Source: a bacterium (GTDB lineage Bacteria > Pseudomonadota > Alphaproteobacteria > Ferrovibrionales > Ferrovibrionaceae). Taken from it: DNA of 32,807 bases. Location: assembly GCA_022844005.1 (NCBI GenBank), contig JALHMN010000039.1, positions 1-32,807 of the forward strand. Direction: 5' to 3'. Positions within the stretch are counted from its first letter, which is position 1; each line of letters opens with the position of its first letter. Positions 14,509-20,866 of this stretch are shown here, piece by piece. The position numbers and the translations under genes were made by a program. Below the pieces are notes generated by a model. It saw nothing but the letters and a program-made list of their open reading frames with translations, ran no database searches and was not told where the DNA came from.

Positions 14509-15899
14509 ACCGTCACCTGGTTGGCGATGCCGCGCAAGGAGTGGGTCTGCGGCATCGGCGTGATGCCCTGGGCGCGGAGCAGCTTCGAAGCCTCGTCATG
14601 CGCCACCACCGGCCCGGTGGCGAAGATCGCCCGCGACATGGCGAGGTTCTGCACCCGCGAGGCGATGTTCACCGTCTGCCCGAAATAGTCCTGCCGCTCG
14701 TTCAGCATGACGGCGAGGCAGGGGCCTTCATGGATGCCGATCTTGAGCAGCAGGTCCTTGTTGAGGTCGGCCATCGCCTCGCGCATGCGAAGTGCGGCGG
14801 CCATGGCCCGGTCGGGGGTCGGGAAAGTCGCCATCACCGCGTCGCCGATGGTCTTCACCACCGCGCCGGCCTCGGCGGCGACGATCTGCTGCAGTACCCG
14901 GAAATGCGCCCGCACCATGTCATAGGCGACGAGGTCGCCGACCCGCTCGTAGAGCTCGGTCGATCCCTTCAGGTCGGTGAACAGGAAGGTGAGGTTGGTG
15001 ATCTTGAGCCGCTGGTCCACGTCCAGCGTATCGGCGCGATAGATGTCGCGGAAAGTCTGGTTGGTCAGCAGCCGCTTGGCGGTGAGGAAGGGCCGGCGCT
15101 TCGCCATCAGGTCGTGCAGCTCGTGGCCGGCCAGCAGCAGGGCGGGAAGCGTGCGCACCTCGGTCCGGTTCTCGAACTGCAGCCTGAGCGGGCCCGGTCG
15201 CATCACGGCGGTGCCGGTCGGCGCATGCTCGCGGTCCAGCACGATGGACAGCGTCTGGCGCTCCTTCGTCGGCTCGCCCTGCACGTCGATGAAATGCGTC
15301 GCATGCGTGACTGGGTCGAAGATGATGACGAAGGCCGCCGGCAGCTGCAGCGACAGGCTCGCCCGCTCGCCGGCCGGCAGCTCGATCGAATCCAGCACGA
15401 ATGTCTGGAAGGCCTGTTCCAGCCCGGCCTCGTCGGGCAGGTCGATGCCGGAACTCCAGAAGATCTGCCGGTAGTAGTCGGGCATGGAGAGCGTGTGCGG
15501 GTCATGCGCCGCGATCCGCCGCACGCGGGGGCTGACGGTGAAGGTCACCTCGACCATCTCGTCCAGCGTCGGCTCGTAGTCGGTGTTGCAGAGCGTGCAG
15601 AGATAGGACGACCGGTCCACCACCTTCAGCGAGGCGCCGGCATCCAGCACGCCGGTGCAGCCAGGGCAGAGCACGTTCCAGGACAGGTCCAAGATGCCGA
15701 TGCGGGCGGCGTGCAGGAAGGCGGCGATCGCCGGCTCCTCGCCGAGGCCGGCGCGCCCGGCGAAGTCGATCACGTTCACCCGGCAGAGCGCGTGGTCGGG
15801 CGCCTCGCGCACCAGCCCTTCTATGGCATCGGCAATCCCGGCATCGGCCGATTGCCGCAAGCTGGCGAACAGGGCCTCGGTTTCACCGGACAGGGCCAT
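14493..15899 (-). CDS. Soluble class III adenylate cyclase with N-terminal zinc-ribbon module (DUF5939-like)
   Basis: 468 residues without membrane helices. The N-terminal module carries two Cys pairs, CPGC (78-81) and CTLC (101-104), a likely zinc ribbon, followed by a region with SMPDYYRQIFWSSGIDLPDE, as in DUF5939-cyclase fusions. The catalytic domain starts at about 305: LTFLFTDLKGSTELYERVGD, VVKTIGDAVMATF with the second metal Asp and the adenine-type Lys, and DYFGQTVNIASRVQ with the matching Asp, so ATP is the likely substrate. The N-terminal part probably senses a signal. Start: ATG 15899 with GAGG upstream. Probably monocistronic. Confidence 0.88.
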   Translation of the reverse strand: MALSGETEALFASLRQSADAGIADAIEGLVREAPDHALCRVNVIDFAGRAGLGEEPAIAAFLHAARIGILDLSWNVLCPGCTGVLDAGASLKVVDRSSYLCTLCNTDYEPTLDEMVEVTFTVSPRVRRIAAHDPHTLSMPDYYRQIFWSSGIDLPDEAGLEQAFQTFVLDSIELPAGERASLSLQLPAAFVIIFDPVTHATHFIDVQGEPTKERQTLSIVLDREHAPTGTAVMRPGPLRLQFENRTEVRTLPALLLAGHELHDLMAKRRPFLTAKRLLTNQTFRDIYRADTLDVDQRLKITNLTFLFTDLKGSTELYERVGDLVAYDMVRAHFRVLQQIVAAEAGAVVKTIGDAVMATFPTPDRAMAAALRMREAMADLNKDLLLKIGIHEGPCLAVMLNERQDYFGQTVNIASRVQNLAMSRAIFATGPVVAHDEASKLLRAQGITPMPQTHSLRGIANQVTVYEIP

Positions 15900-15967
15900 G
15901 ATGCGCGCCTCGCTGCATTCGCTGCGGGGCGAAGTCTACCACGGCGCGGTGCGCCCGCGAGGTGGCG

Positions 15968-16798
15968 CTATCCGGTGAATTCGATCGCGACGTTCATCGC
16001 CTCGCGGGCCGGGACCAGCAGGCGGCCGGCACCGGGCTTCTCCACGCGGATGCCGTTTGCCTTCAGCAGGGCTTCGGTGGCGGCGGGGTCGCGGACGCGG
16101 ATCCCGAACAGTGCCATGTGGTCGCCGCGCCCGGCGGCATCCGGCATCGCCGGGCCGAGAGATCGCGCCAGCGCCTCGCGCTGCCAGATCTCGACGGCGA
16201 CCTTGCCGGCGGCCAGCACCAGCGGGCCGCCGGGACGGCTCACCGCGCCGGTGCCGAACATGCGCTCGAATGTGCCGGCCATGCCGGCGGGATCGGTGGC
16301 GGCCAGCGCCACGCGGGTGATCGCCTGCGCGCCGTTGGGATGGACCTTCCATTCCGGCCGCCACACCAGCTGCGGCGTCAGGTGCTCGCAGAAATAGACG
16401 CGCCCGTCGAACACGGCTCGCGGCTCCAGCCGCACGGTCTTGAAAGCGGCGGTGTCCTGCGTGCCGTCGGGCAGGTCGACGCCGCGGGTGAACTGCTGCA
16501 CCGCGCCGACCGGCAGGCCGGTTTGCGCGAGGCCGGCATGCACCGTCTCGGCATCCTTCATGGCGAAGACCAGGCCGTTCATGCCGATGGGAAAGCCCAT
16601 CAGCTCCGGCCGCGCCCCGCTGCCGGGGGACAGCAGCTCCAGATAGTCGTCCTCGAATACCGACAGGTGGTTGGACGAACCCAGGCTGTGATGCGCCCGT
16701 GCCGTCAACTGGAAGCCGAGCGCGGCATAGCGCGCCGCCGCCGCGTCCATCCTGTCGGCGGTATCGATGACGATATGGTCGATCGCTGGAACGGCCAT
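15968..16798 (-). CDS. VOC family protein (glyoxalase-like domain)
   Basis: 276 residues: two halves of the vicinal-oxygen-chelate type. The N-terminus AIDHIVIDTADRMDAAAARY followed by HSLGSSNHLSVFEDDYLELL matches the Glyoxalase_3 (PF13468) pattern, with metal-type residues His8 and the Glu of YLELL. The second half is VYFCEHLTPQLVWRP, ITRVALAATDPAGMAGTFER, and DHMALFGIRV near the C-terminus. The function of this subfamily is not known. A strong SD (GGGAGGAGC) precedes the ATG. It lies downstream of the TA pair 3 genes on the same strand but with its own SD and a 50-base gap. Confidence 0.85.
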   Translation of the reverse strand: MAVPAIDHIVIDTADRMDAAAARYAALGFQLTARAHHSLGSSNHLSVFEDDYLELLSPGSGARPELMGFPIGMNGLVFAMKDAETVHAGLAQTGLPVGAVQQFTRGVDLPDGTQDTAAFKTVRLEPRAVFDGRVYFCEHLTPQLVWRPEWKVHPNGAQAITRVALAATDPAGMAGTFERMFGTGAVSRPGGPLVLAAGKVAVEIWQREALARSLGPAMPDAAGRGDHMALFGIRVRDPAATEALLKANGIRVEKPGAGRLLVPAREAMNVAIEFTG

Positions 16799-16848
16799 TG
16801 ATGCTCCTCCCTGATTTTTTCAGCCAACCTTGCCCGCCGGCGGCGATC

Positions 16849-17136
16849 CTATTCGGTCAGCGCGCGCATCACCGCATCGGGTTCGCGCTCGATGACCCGC
16901 AGGAAGGCGCGGGCGGGGCGCTCCGGCTGGCGGCGGCCCTGTTCCCAGTTTTCCACGGCACGGACATCGAAGCCGAAGCGGGCGGCGAAATCCGCCTGGG
17001 TCAGGCCGAGGCGGGCGCGGATGGCCTTCACGTCCAGTGCGTCAGGCACATGGGCGACGAAGCCCTCGCGTTCGCCCTTCGCATAGGCGAGCGCTTGGCG
17101 GGCCCCACGCAGAATGCTTTGGCCGGATTTGCTCAT
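16849..17136 (-). CDS. Helix-turn-helix antitoxin of TA pair 3 (HigA2/NadS-like)
   Basis: 95 residues. The N-terminal arm [20 protein letters not shown], then [20 protein letters not shown] and [20 protein letters not shown] give a clear XRE helix-turn-helix with recognition helix at RAVENWEQG; the C-terminus [18 protein letters not shown] is conserved in this antitoxin class. Its ATG overlaps the toxin stop (ATGA, 17133-17136), and GAGGGA inside the toxin's 3' end serves as SD. It should bind the palindrome at 17498-17512 and neutralise the toxin. Confidence 0.9.
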   Translation of the reverse strand: MSKSGQSILRGARQALAYAKGEREGFVAHVPDALDVKAIRARLGLTQADFAARFGFDVRAVENWEQGRRQPERPARAFLRVIEREPDAVMRALTE

Positions 17137-17489
17137 GGCGTCTTCCCTCGCTGATAGGTGCGGGCCAACTCGCCCAACACTTCGCGCAACTCGTTGCGCT
17201 CGGCTTTGCTCAAGTTGGCCCGCTCGCCCTTGCTAAAGGCCGCGAGCAGGAAAAGCGGCAACGATGGCCCCGAATAGAAGGTGATGATCCGGGCTCCGCC
17301 GCTCTTGCCTTTGCCCTTCGCACCCCATCGCAGCTTCCGCGCGCCGCCGGTACCTTCCATCACGTCGCCCTGGGCTGGATCGGTGGAGAGCTGGTCCACC
17401 AGTGCAGCGCGTTCGGCATCGCTGAAGATCCGTCTTGCCGCGTTCAGGAACTCTGGTGTTTCAACGATCGTATGGCGGGCGCGACCCAT
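17133..17489 (-). CDS. HigB2/RelE-like toxin of TA pair 3
   Basis: 118 residues closely patterned on Vibrio HigB2: [55 protein letters not shown] and [20 protein letters not shown]. The GTGG-x-RK-R and GKGKSGGAR basic loops are the family's mRNA-contacting region; such toxins cut mRNA on the ribosome. The gene precedes the antitoxin. The ATG lies only 4 bases after a perfect TATAAT, with no SD, so the transcript is probably leaderless or nearly so. The promoter -35 overlaps the stop codon of the DUF2218 gene upstream. Confidence 0.92.
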   Translation of the reverse strand: MGRARHTIVETPEFLNAARRIFSDAERAALVDQLSTDPAQGDVMEGTGGARKLRWGAKGKGKSGGARIITFYSGPSLPLFLLAAFSKGERANLSKAERNELREVLGELARTYQRGKTP

Positions 17490-17493
17490 GATG

Positions 17494-17521
17494 ATTATAC
17501 GCCATTGGCGTAGATGATCAA
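17494..17521 (-). promoter_or_regulatory. Promoter and palindromic operator of TA pair 3
   Basis: Read on the minus strand: TTGATC (17521-17516), 16-bp spacer, perfect TATAAT (17499-17494). A palindrome TACGCCA-A-TGGCGTA (minus strand, 17512-17498) fills the spacer and touches the -10. The toxin ATG begins at 17489. This is the best-matched promoter in the window. Confidence 0.85.
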
Positions 17522-17820
17522 GCCCGCCCCGTCTCCACGATCCTGACCCATTTCACCGCCGGCTTGTCGCGGAAGGCGAAGCGGTCGAGATGGCTCGCCA
17601 CCACCTCCTCGACGCGGGCGAGCGCCTCGATATCGGCGGCCTCGGCGCGCAGCGTCAGGAATTGCTCCTCGGCGGCGAGATCGCAGCGGCCCATGGCGAA
17701 GGTGATGCTGCCCTCGGCCTCGGTCAGCGTGGTCGGAATCTTGTGGCCGAAATGCTTGCAGAGCTGGCCCATGTAGCGGGCGGCGTTGCTGGTGTTCACC
17801 AGGGCTTCGGAACGAAGCAT
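17518..17820 (-). CDS. DUF2218 domain-containing protein
   Basis: 100 residues covering the whole DUF2218 domain: LVNTSNAARYMGQLCKHFGH, then KIPTTLTEAEGSITFAMGRC and a C-terminal half DIEALARVEEVVASHLDRFA, FRDKPAVKW. The frame is open further upstream, but the ATG at 17820 has a GGGAGA SD and starts at the domain edge. From memory, this domain is also found fused to the N-terminus of FAD-dependent siderophore-interacting (ferric reductase) proteins. Here it stands alone 179 bases downstream of a YqjI/NfeR-like regulator, whose E. coli counterpart controls the ferric reductase gene yqjH. A role in iron or nickel handling is therefore inferred, not proven. The conserved Cys and His in QLCKHFGH could bind metal. 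Confidence 0.88.
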   Translation of the reverse strand: MLRSEALVNTSNAARYMGQLCKHFGHKIPTTLTEAEGSITFAMGRCDLAAEEQFLTLRAEAADIEALARVEEVVASHLDRFAFRDKPAVKWVRIVETGRA

Positions 17821-17999
17821 GACGGGGTCTCCCTCGCTGGTTGGGAATGGACCGGCCTGCCTTCCGCCAGGCCGGCTTGGTTCTCGAGGCGCATGACGCG
17901 CGCCCGGCCTCGTCACTGGCGCCGGGCCATCGGGAACGCGACGGCCTGCGGCGGGCGCCAGGATAGAGTCCGATTCGGCTGCCGTCAGCCGCCCGGCGT

Positions 18000-18614
18000 T
18001 CAGATCTTCTCGATCTCGGCCGCCGCGGCATCGAGCACGGCGGCGATCCTGGCCGCTTCCGCCTCGCTCACCGAGCCCCGCGACAGCCGCAGCCTGAGCG
18101 CCAGTTTCAGGTTCCCCATGGCCCGCAGCACCTGGGGCCGCAGACCGTGCCGCCCGCCGCCCGCCTCGGCGATGCGGGCGAAGATCGCATCCACCGCCGC
18201 GCGGTTCGCCTCCAGATAGGCGGTCCCTTCGGGGGTGATGGCGTGCAGCTTCTTGGAGCCTTCCGAGGTCGAGACGGTGACGAAGCCCTGTTCCTCGAGC
18301 AGCGTGAGGGTGGGGTAGATTACCCCCGGGCTCGGGCTGTAGGCGCCGCCCGCCTTCTCCTCGATCGCCTTGATCAGCTCGTAGCCGTGGCCGGGCTTCT
18401 CGGCGATCAGCGCCAGCAGCACCAGCCGCAGGTCGCCGTGGTCGAAGAAGCGCCCGAGGCGCGAGCGGCCGCCGCCATGGTGGCGGTCGTGATGTTCGCG
18501 CAAGCGGCCGAGGATGCCGCGCCGCTCCCCGCGGCAGCCCTCGCTGCTGCGCTCTCCGTCATCGCCGAACAGGAAATGGGCCAAGCCATGGCCGCGATGT
18601 TTGTGTCTGTGCAT
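18000..18614 (-). CDS. yqjI: PadR-family metal-responsive regulator, YqjI/NfeR-like
   Basis: 204 residues. The first ~55 residues are rich in histidine (MHRHKHRGHGLAHF and LREHHDRHHGGGRSR), a likely Ni/Fe-binding tail. The PadR winged helix follows: FFDHGDLRLVLLALIAEKPG, HGYELIKAIEEKAGGAYSPS, PGVIYPTLTLLEEQGFV, then SKKLHAITPEGTAYLEANR. Order and wording match E. coli YqjI (NfeR), a repressor of the ferric reductase gene yqjH that is released by nickel. The C-terminal helical part fits too. No siderophore-interacting reductase gene is next to it here; DUF2218 is downstream. The start has GGAAG 7 nt upstream. Palindromes at 18632-18661 are its likely operators. Confidence 0.87.
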   Translation of the reverse strand: MHRHKHRGHGLAHFLFGDDGERSSEGCRGERRGILGRLREHHDRHHGGGRSRLGRFFDHGDLRLVLLALIAEKPGHGYELIKAIEEKAGGAYSPSPGVIYPTLTLLEEQGFVTVSTSEGSKKLHAITPEGTAYLEANRAAVDAIFARIAEAGGGRHGLRPQVLRAMGNLKLALRLRLSRGSVSEAEAARIAAVLDAAAAEIEKI

Positions 18615-18631
18615 GTGTACTTCCGATATGG

Positions 18632-18661
18632 TTTCGATGTATCGAAATGAAAGATATATCT
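18632..18661. promoter_or_regulatory. Candidate operators of the YqjI-like regulator
   Basis: A perfect 16-bp inverted repeat TTTCGAT-GT-ATCGAAA (18632-18647) is followed four bases later by the perfect palindrome AGATATATCT (18652-18661). Both are upstream of the PadR gene start (18614) in an AT-rich stretch that should also hold the promoter. Confidence 0.6.
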
Positions 18662-18708
18662 AAACTCTGTCGAAAACAAGGGCGGTGTCGTGATTTTCCG
18701 TCGAGGGC

Positions 18709-18829
18709 GCCCCTCACCTGTCCGCTTCGCCGCCACCCGCTCCCCCGGGAGAGGGAAAAGATCGAAGGGAATCAGCACATTATTCCCTTCTCCCTGGGGG
18801 AGAAGGTGCCCGAAGGGCGGATGAAGGGC
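18709..18829. repeat. REP-like long imperfect inverted repeat
   Basis: The left arm begins GCCCCTCACCTGTCCG and runs to CCGGGAGAGGG; the right arm, read in reverse, begins GCCCTTCATCCGCCCT and runs to CAGGGAGAAGGG. The arms align over about 50 bases. Elements with such CCCTCACC...CTCCC arms are common intergenic repeats in high-GC alphaproteobacteria (general knowledge). Confidence 0.75.
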
Positions 18830-18951
18830 CCGGTTTCAGTCGTGGACTGGCGCGCGAGGAAAGAACTGGCCTCGGCCCGTCGCGTCAGATATAATTGCGC
18901 TTAAAGAAATTATCCGGGAAGAAGAACCCAGAAAGCATAAATGACGCAAAC

Positions 18952-19779
18952 TCACCCCATCCCCGCCAGTGCCCGCACCTCGGCCGGCGTCCGCCCGGCG
19001 GCGCGCAGCGCCCTGAGCGCCACCGCCCCGTCGCGCTTGGCCAGCCGCTTGCCGTCCGGGCCCAGCAGAAGGTCGTGGTGATGCCATTCCGGCACCGGCA
19101 GCCCCAGCACCGCCTGCAGCAGGCGATGCAGATGCGTGGCCGCCAGCAGGTCGCGCCCGCGGGTGACGAGGCCGATGCCCTGTATTGCATCGTCCACCAC
19201 CACGGCGAGATGATAGCTGGTGGGCGTCTCCTTGCGGGCCAGCACCACATCGCCGAGGAGGAGGGGATCGGCACCGATCCTGCCCTCGCTCCGCTCGATG
19301 AAGGTGAGGGGGCCCGTGAGCGCCGCCGCCCTGGCCGCGTCCAGCCGGATCGCATGGTCGCCGCCTTCGGCCAGCCGCGCCGCCCGCCCTTCCGGCGTCA
19401 GCCGCCGGCAGGTGCCGGGATAGAGCGGCCCATCCGGTCCCTGCGGCGCCGAGGGGCTCCCCGCGATTTCGGCCTGGATCTCCTTCCTGGTACAGAAGCA
19501 GGGATAGGTGAGGCCGAGCCCCTCCAGCACCCCGAGCGCCGCCCGGTAGTCGGCGAAGTGCTCCGATTGCCGCCGCACCGGCTGTTCCCAGGACAGTCCC
19601 AGCCAGGCGAGATCCTCATGGATCGCCACCTCGAATTCGGGCCGGCAGCGGGTCGCGTCGATATCCTCGATCCGAAGCAGGAAGCGCGTACCCGCCCGGG
19701 CGGCGAACAGGGCCGAGCGTGCGTGGCCCAGATGCAGGTAGCCGGTCGGGCTCGGGGCGAAACGGGTGGTGATCTCCAT
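18952..19779 (-). CDS. gluQRS: Glutamyl-Q tRNA(Asp) synthetase
   Basis: 275-residue truncated glutamyl-tRNA synthetase paralogue that attaches glutamate to queuosine in tRNA(Asp) and lacks the anticodon-binding domain, consistent with its length. Evidence: TTRFAPSPTGYLHLGHARSA with the HIGH-type motif HLGH, LLRIEDIDATRC, the zinc-ligand region YPCFCTRKEI and YPGTCR, and the KMSKS-like KRLAKRDGAVAL. I chose the ATG at 19779, immediately before the conserved start MEITTRFAPSPTG; the frame continues upstream only through repeat sequence. No SD is visible: a 20-bp palindromic repeat (19781-19800) ends one base before the ATG, so translation may start weakly or be affected by the hairpin. Confidence 0.93.
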   Translation of the reverse strand: MEITTRFAPSPTGYLHLGHARSALFAARAGTRFLLRIEDIDATRCRPEFEVAIHEDLAWLGLSWEQPVRRQSEHFADYRAALGVLEGLGLTYPCFCTRKEIQAEIAGSPSAPQGPDGPLYPGTCRRLTPEGRAARLAEGGDHAIRLDAARAAALTGPLTFIERSEGRIGADPLLLGDVVLARKETPTSYHLAVVVDDAIQGIGLVTRGRDLLAATHLHRLLQAVLGLPVPEWHHHDLLLGPDGKRLAKRDGAVALRALRAAGRTPAEVRALAGMG

Positions 19780-19780
19780 C

Positions 19781-19800
19781 GGCGGACAGATTTGTCCGCC
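19781..19800. repeat. 20-bp palindromic repeat, copy 1
   Basis: GGCGGACAGATTTGTCCGCC: 8-base arms GGCGGACA/TGTCCGCC around GATT. It lies one base upstream of the gluQRS start codon (19779). Confidence 0.9.
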
Positions 19801-19814
19801 ACCCGAAATAAGCA

Positions 19815-19834
19815 AGCGGACAGATTTGTCCGCC
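19815..19834. repeat. 20-bp palindromic repeat, copy 2
   Basis: Identical to copy 1 except for its first base (A instead of G); same orientation, start positions 34 bp apart. Confidence 0.9.
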
Positions 19835-19842
19835 ACTCTCCG

Positions 19843-19876
19843 GGCTCTCCCTCGGCGCCATCCGGGGGAGGGAGCC
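19843..19876. repeat. Short hairpin of the REP-like type
   Basis: GGCTCTCCCTCGG pairs imperfectly with CCGGGGGAGGGAGCC across a GCGCCAT loop. The CTCCCTCGGCGCCA part is shared with the left arm of the larger element at 20063-20197. Confidence 0.6.
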
Positions 19877-19942
19877 AAAACCGCTGGCCATTCCTGGCCG
19901 AATCAGGCGCCGAACCGGCCGCGGCGGGCACCGGTCTGGCCG

Positions 19943-19972
19943 GAATTGGCTCGAATTGGCTCGAATTGGCTG
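19943..19972. repeat. Tandem repeat, 3 x 10 bp
   Basis: GAATTGGCTC occurs three times head to tail (the last copy ends in G). It is short and non-coding. Confidence 0.85.
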
Positions 19973-20062
19973 ACTTAGGCCGGGGTGGAAGGACCGTGTT
20001 CCGGGATAAAATCCATGTAGAGCAAATACTTCGAGCACAGCGGCCAAAAATGTCCGCGCGTT

Positions 20063-20197
20063 TTCTCCCTCCCTCGGCGCCAGCCGGGGGAGGGCCGGGG
20101 TGGGGGTGGTGACGGTGAATCGCGACTTGAACTCTGCGGCAACCGCCCCCACCTCGACCCTCCCCCACACTGCTGTCGCAGTGCGAGGGAGGGAGAA
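20063..20197. repeat. 135-bp REP-like inverted repeat
   Basis: The left end reads TTCTCCCTCCCTCG and continues to GGGGTGGGGGTGG; the right end is its reverse complement (CCGCCCCCACCTCG ... CGAGGGAGGGAGAA). The outer 14 bases match perfectly, with a gapped match inside and a 30-40 base centre. Confidence 0.85.
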
Positions 20198-20248
20198 GCC
20201 TGCGCGGCAAGGACGTCCGCCCATAGTGATTGCCCCGCTGGCCCGCCC

Positions 20249-20866
20249 ATGACCGAGACGGATGCCGCGCTCGCCGAACTCGCCGCCCGCGACCCGGATC
20301 TCGGCCGCGCCATCCTGGCCGTCGGGCCGCTGCCCGACCGCGCCCGTCCGCCGGGCTTTCCGACGCTGCTTCGGATCATCTGCGACCAGCAACTTTCCAC
20401 CCTCGCCGCCGCCGCCATCTGGGCCCGGCTGGAGGCCGCACTCGGCACCGTCACGGCGGACAGAATTGTCCGCGAGCCCGAGGATGCACTCCGGGCCCTC
20501 GGCCTCAGCCGCCCCAAGGTCCGCTATGCCCGTCTCCTGGCCGAAGCGGTGGCCGGCGGCCGGCTCGACCTCGCGGCGGTCGAGCGCCTTCCCGACGCCG
20601 AGGCGATGGCGGCCTTGACCGCCGTCACCGGCATCGGCCGCTGGACGGCGGAGATCTATCTCCTCTTCGCGCTCGGCCGGCCCGACATCTGGCCGGCCGG
20701 CGATCTGGCGCTGCAGGAAAGCCTGCGGCGCCTGAAGCGCCTCGGCGCGCGGCCCGGCCCCGCGACGATGGATGCGCTGGCCCGGACATGGCGCCCCTAT
20801 CGGGGCACGGCGGCGCGGGTATTGTGGGCCTGGTATCGAGTCTCCAGACAGGATCTGCCGGCATGA
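20249..20866 (+). CDS. DNA-3-methyladenine glycosylase II-type (AlkA-like, HhH-GPD)
   Basis: 205-residue DNA glycosylase that removes alkylated bases. The helix-hairpin-helix is LTAVTGIGRWTAEIYLLF (123-140), followed by IWPAGDLALQESLRRL with catalytic Asp152. IICDQQLSTLAAAAIWARLE (43-62) is the conserved first helix pair. It has the compact length of bacterial AlkA2-type proteins and lacks the N-terminal extra domain of E. coli AlkA. A copy of the 20-bp palindromic repeat lies inside the gene (20455-20474, residues about 69-76), in frame and apparently tolerated. No good SD is seen. Its stop overlaps the ATG of the carboxylesterase gene, so the two form an operon. Confidence 0.92.
   Translation: MTETDAALAELAARDPDLGRAILAVGPLPDRARPPGFPTLLRIICDQQLSTLAAAAIWARLEAALGTVTADRIVREPEDALRALGLSRPKVRYARLLAEAVAGGRLDLAAVERLPDAEAMAALTAVTGIGRWTAEIYLLFALGRPDIWPAGDLALQESLRRLKRLGARPGPATMDALARTWRPYRGTAARVLWAWYRVSRQDLPA
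20455..20474. repeat. 20-bp palindromic repeat, copy 3, inside coding sequence
   Basis: GGCGGACAGAATTGTCCGCG, 18 of 20 identical to copy 1. It encodes TADRIVRE-type residues in the glycosylase. Confidence 0.8.

Larger units (their letters stand above)
18615..18951. other. Intergenic region with operator, REP-like element and AT-rich end
   Basis: 337 bases between the yqjI-like gene and the end of gluQRS. From left to right it holds the operator-like palindromes (18632-18661), a 121-bp imperfect inverted repeat (18709-18829) and an AT-rich segment (about 18885-18950) in which I see no gene or clear terminator. Confidence 0.5.
19780..20248. other. Repeat-rich intergenic region between gluQRS and the glycosylase gene
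   Basis: 469 bases between divergent genes. It contains two copies of a 20-bp palindrome (19781, 19815), a hairpin (19843-19876), a threefold 10-bp tandem repeat (19943-19972) and a 135-bp REP-like inverted repeat (20063-20197). The stretch 20010-20060 is relatively AT-rich and may hold a promoter, but no hexamer pair is convincing. I see no gene. Confidence 0.6.

Noticed and set aside
19780-19878. A 33-codon N-terminal extension of gluQRS
   Set aside because: It is made of repeat sequence, and the conserved protein begins at the ATG at 19779.
19943-19972. A possible CRISPR or minisatellite array
   Set aside because: Only three 10-bp units with no spacers; too short to be an array and no cas genes in the window.
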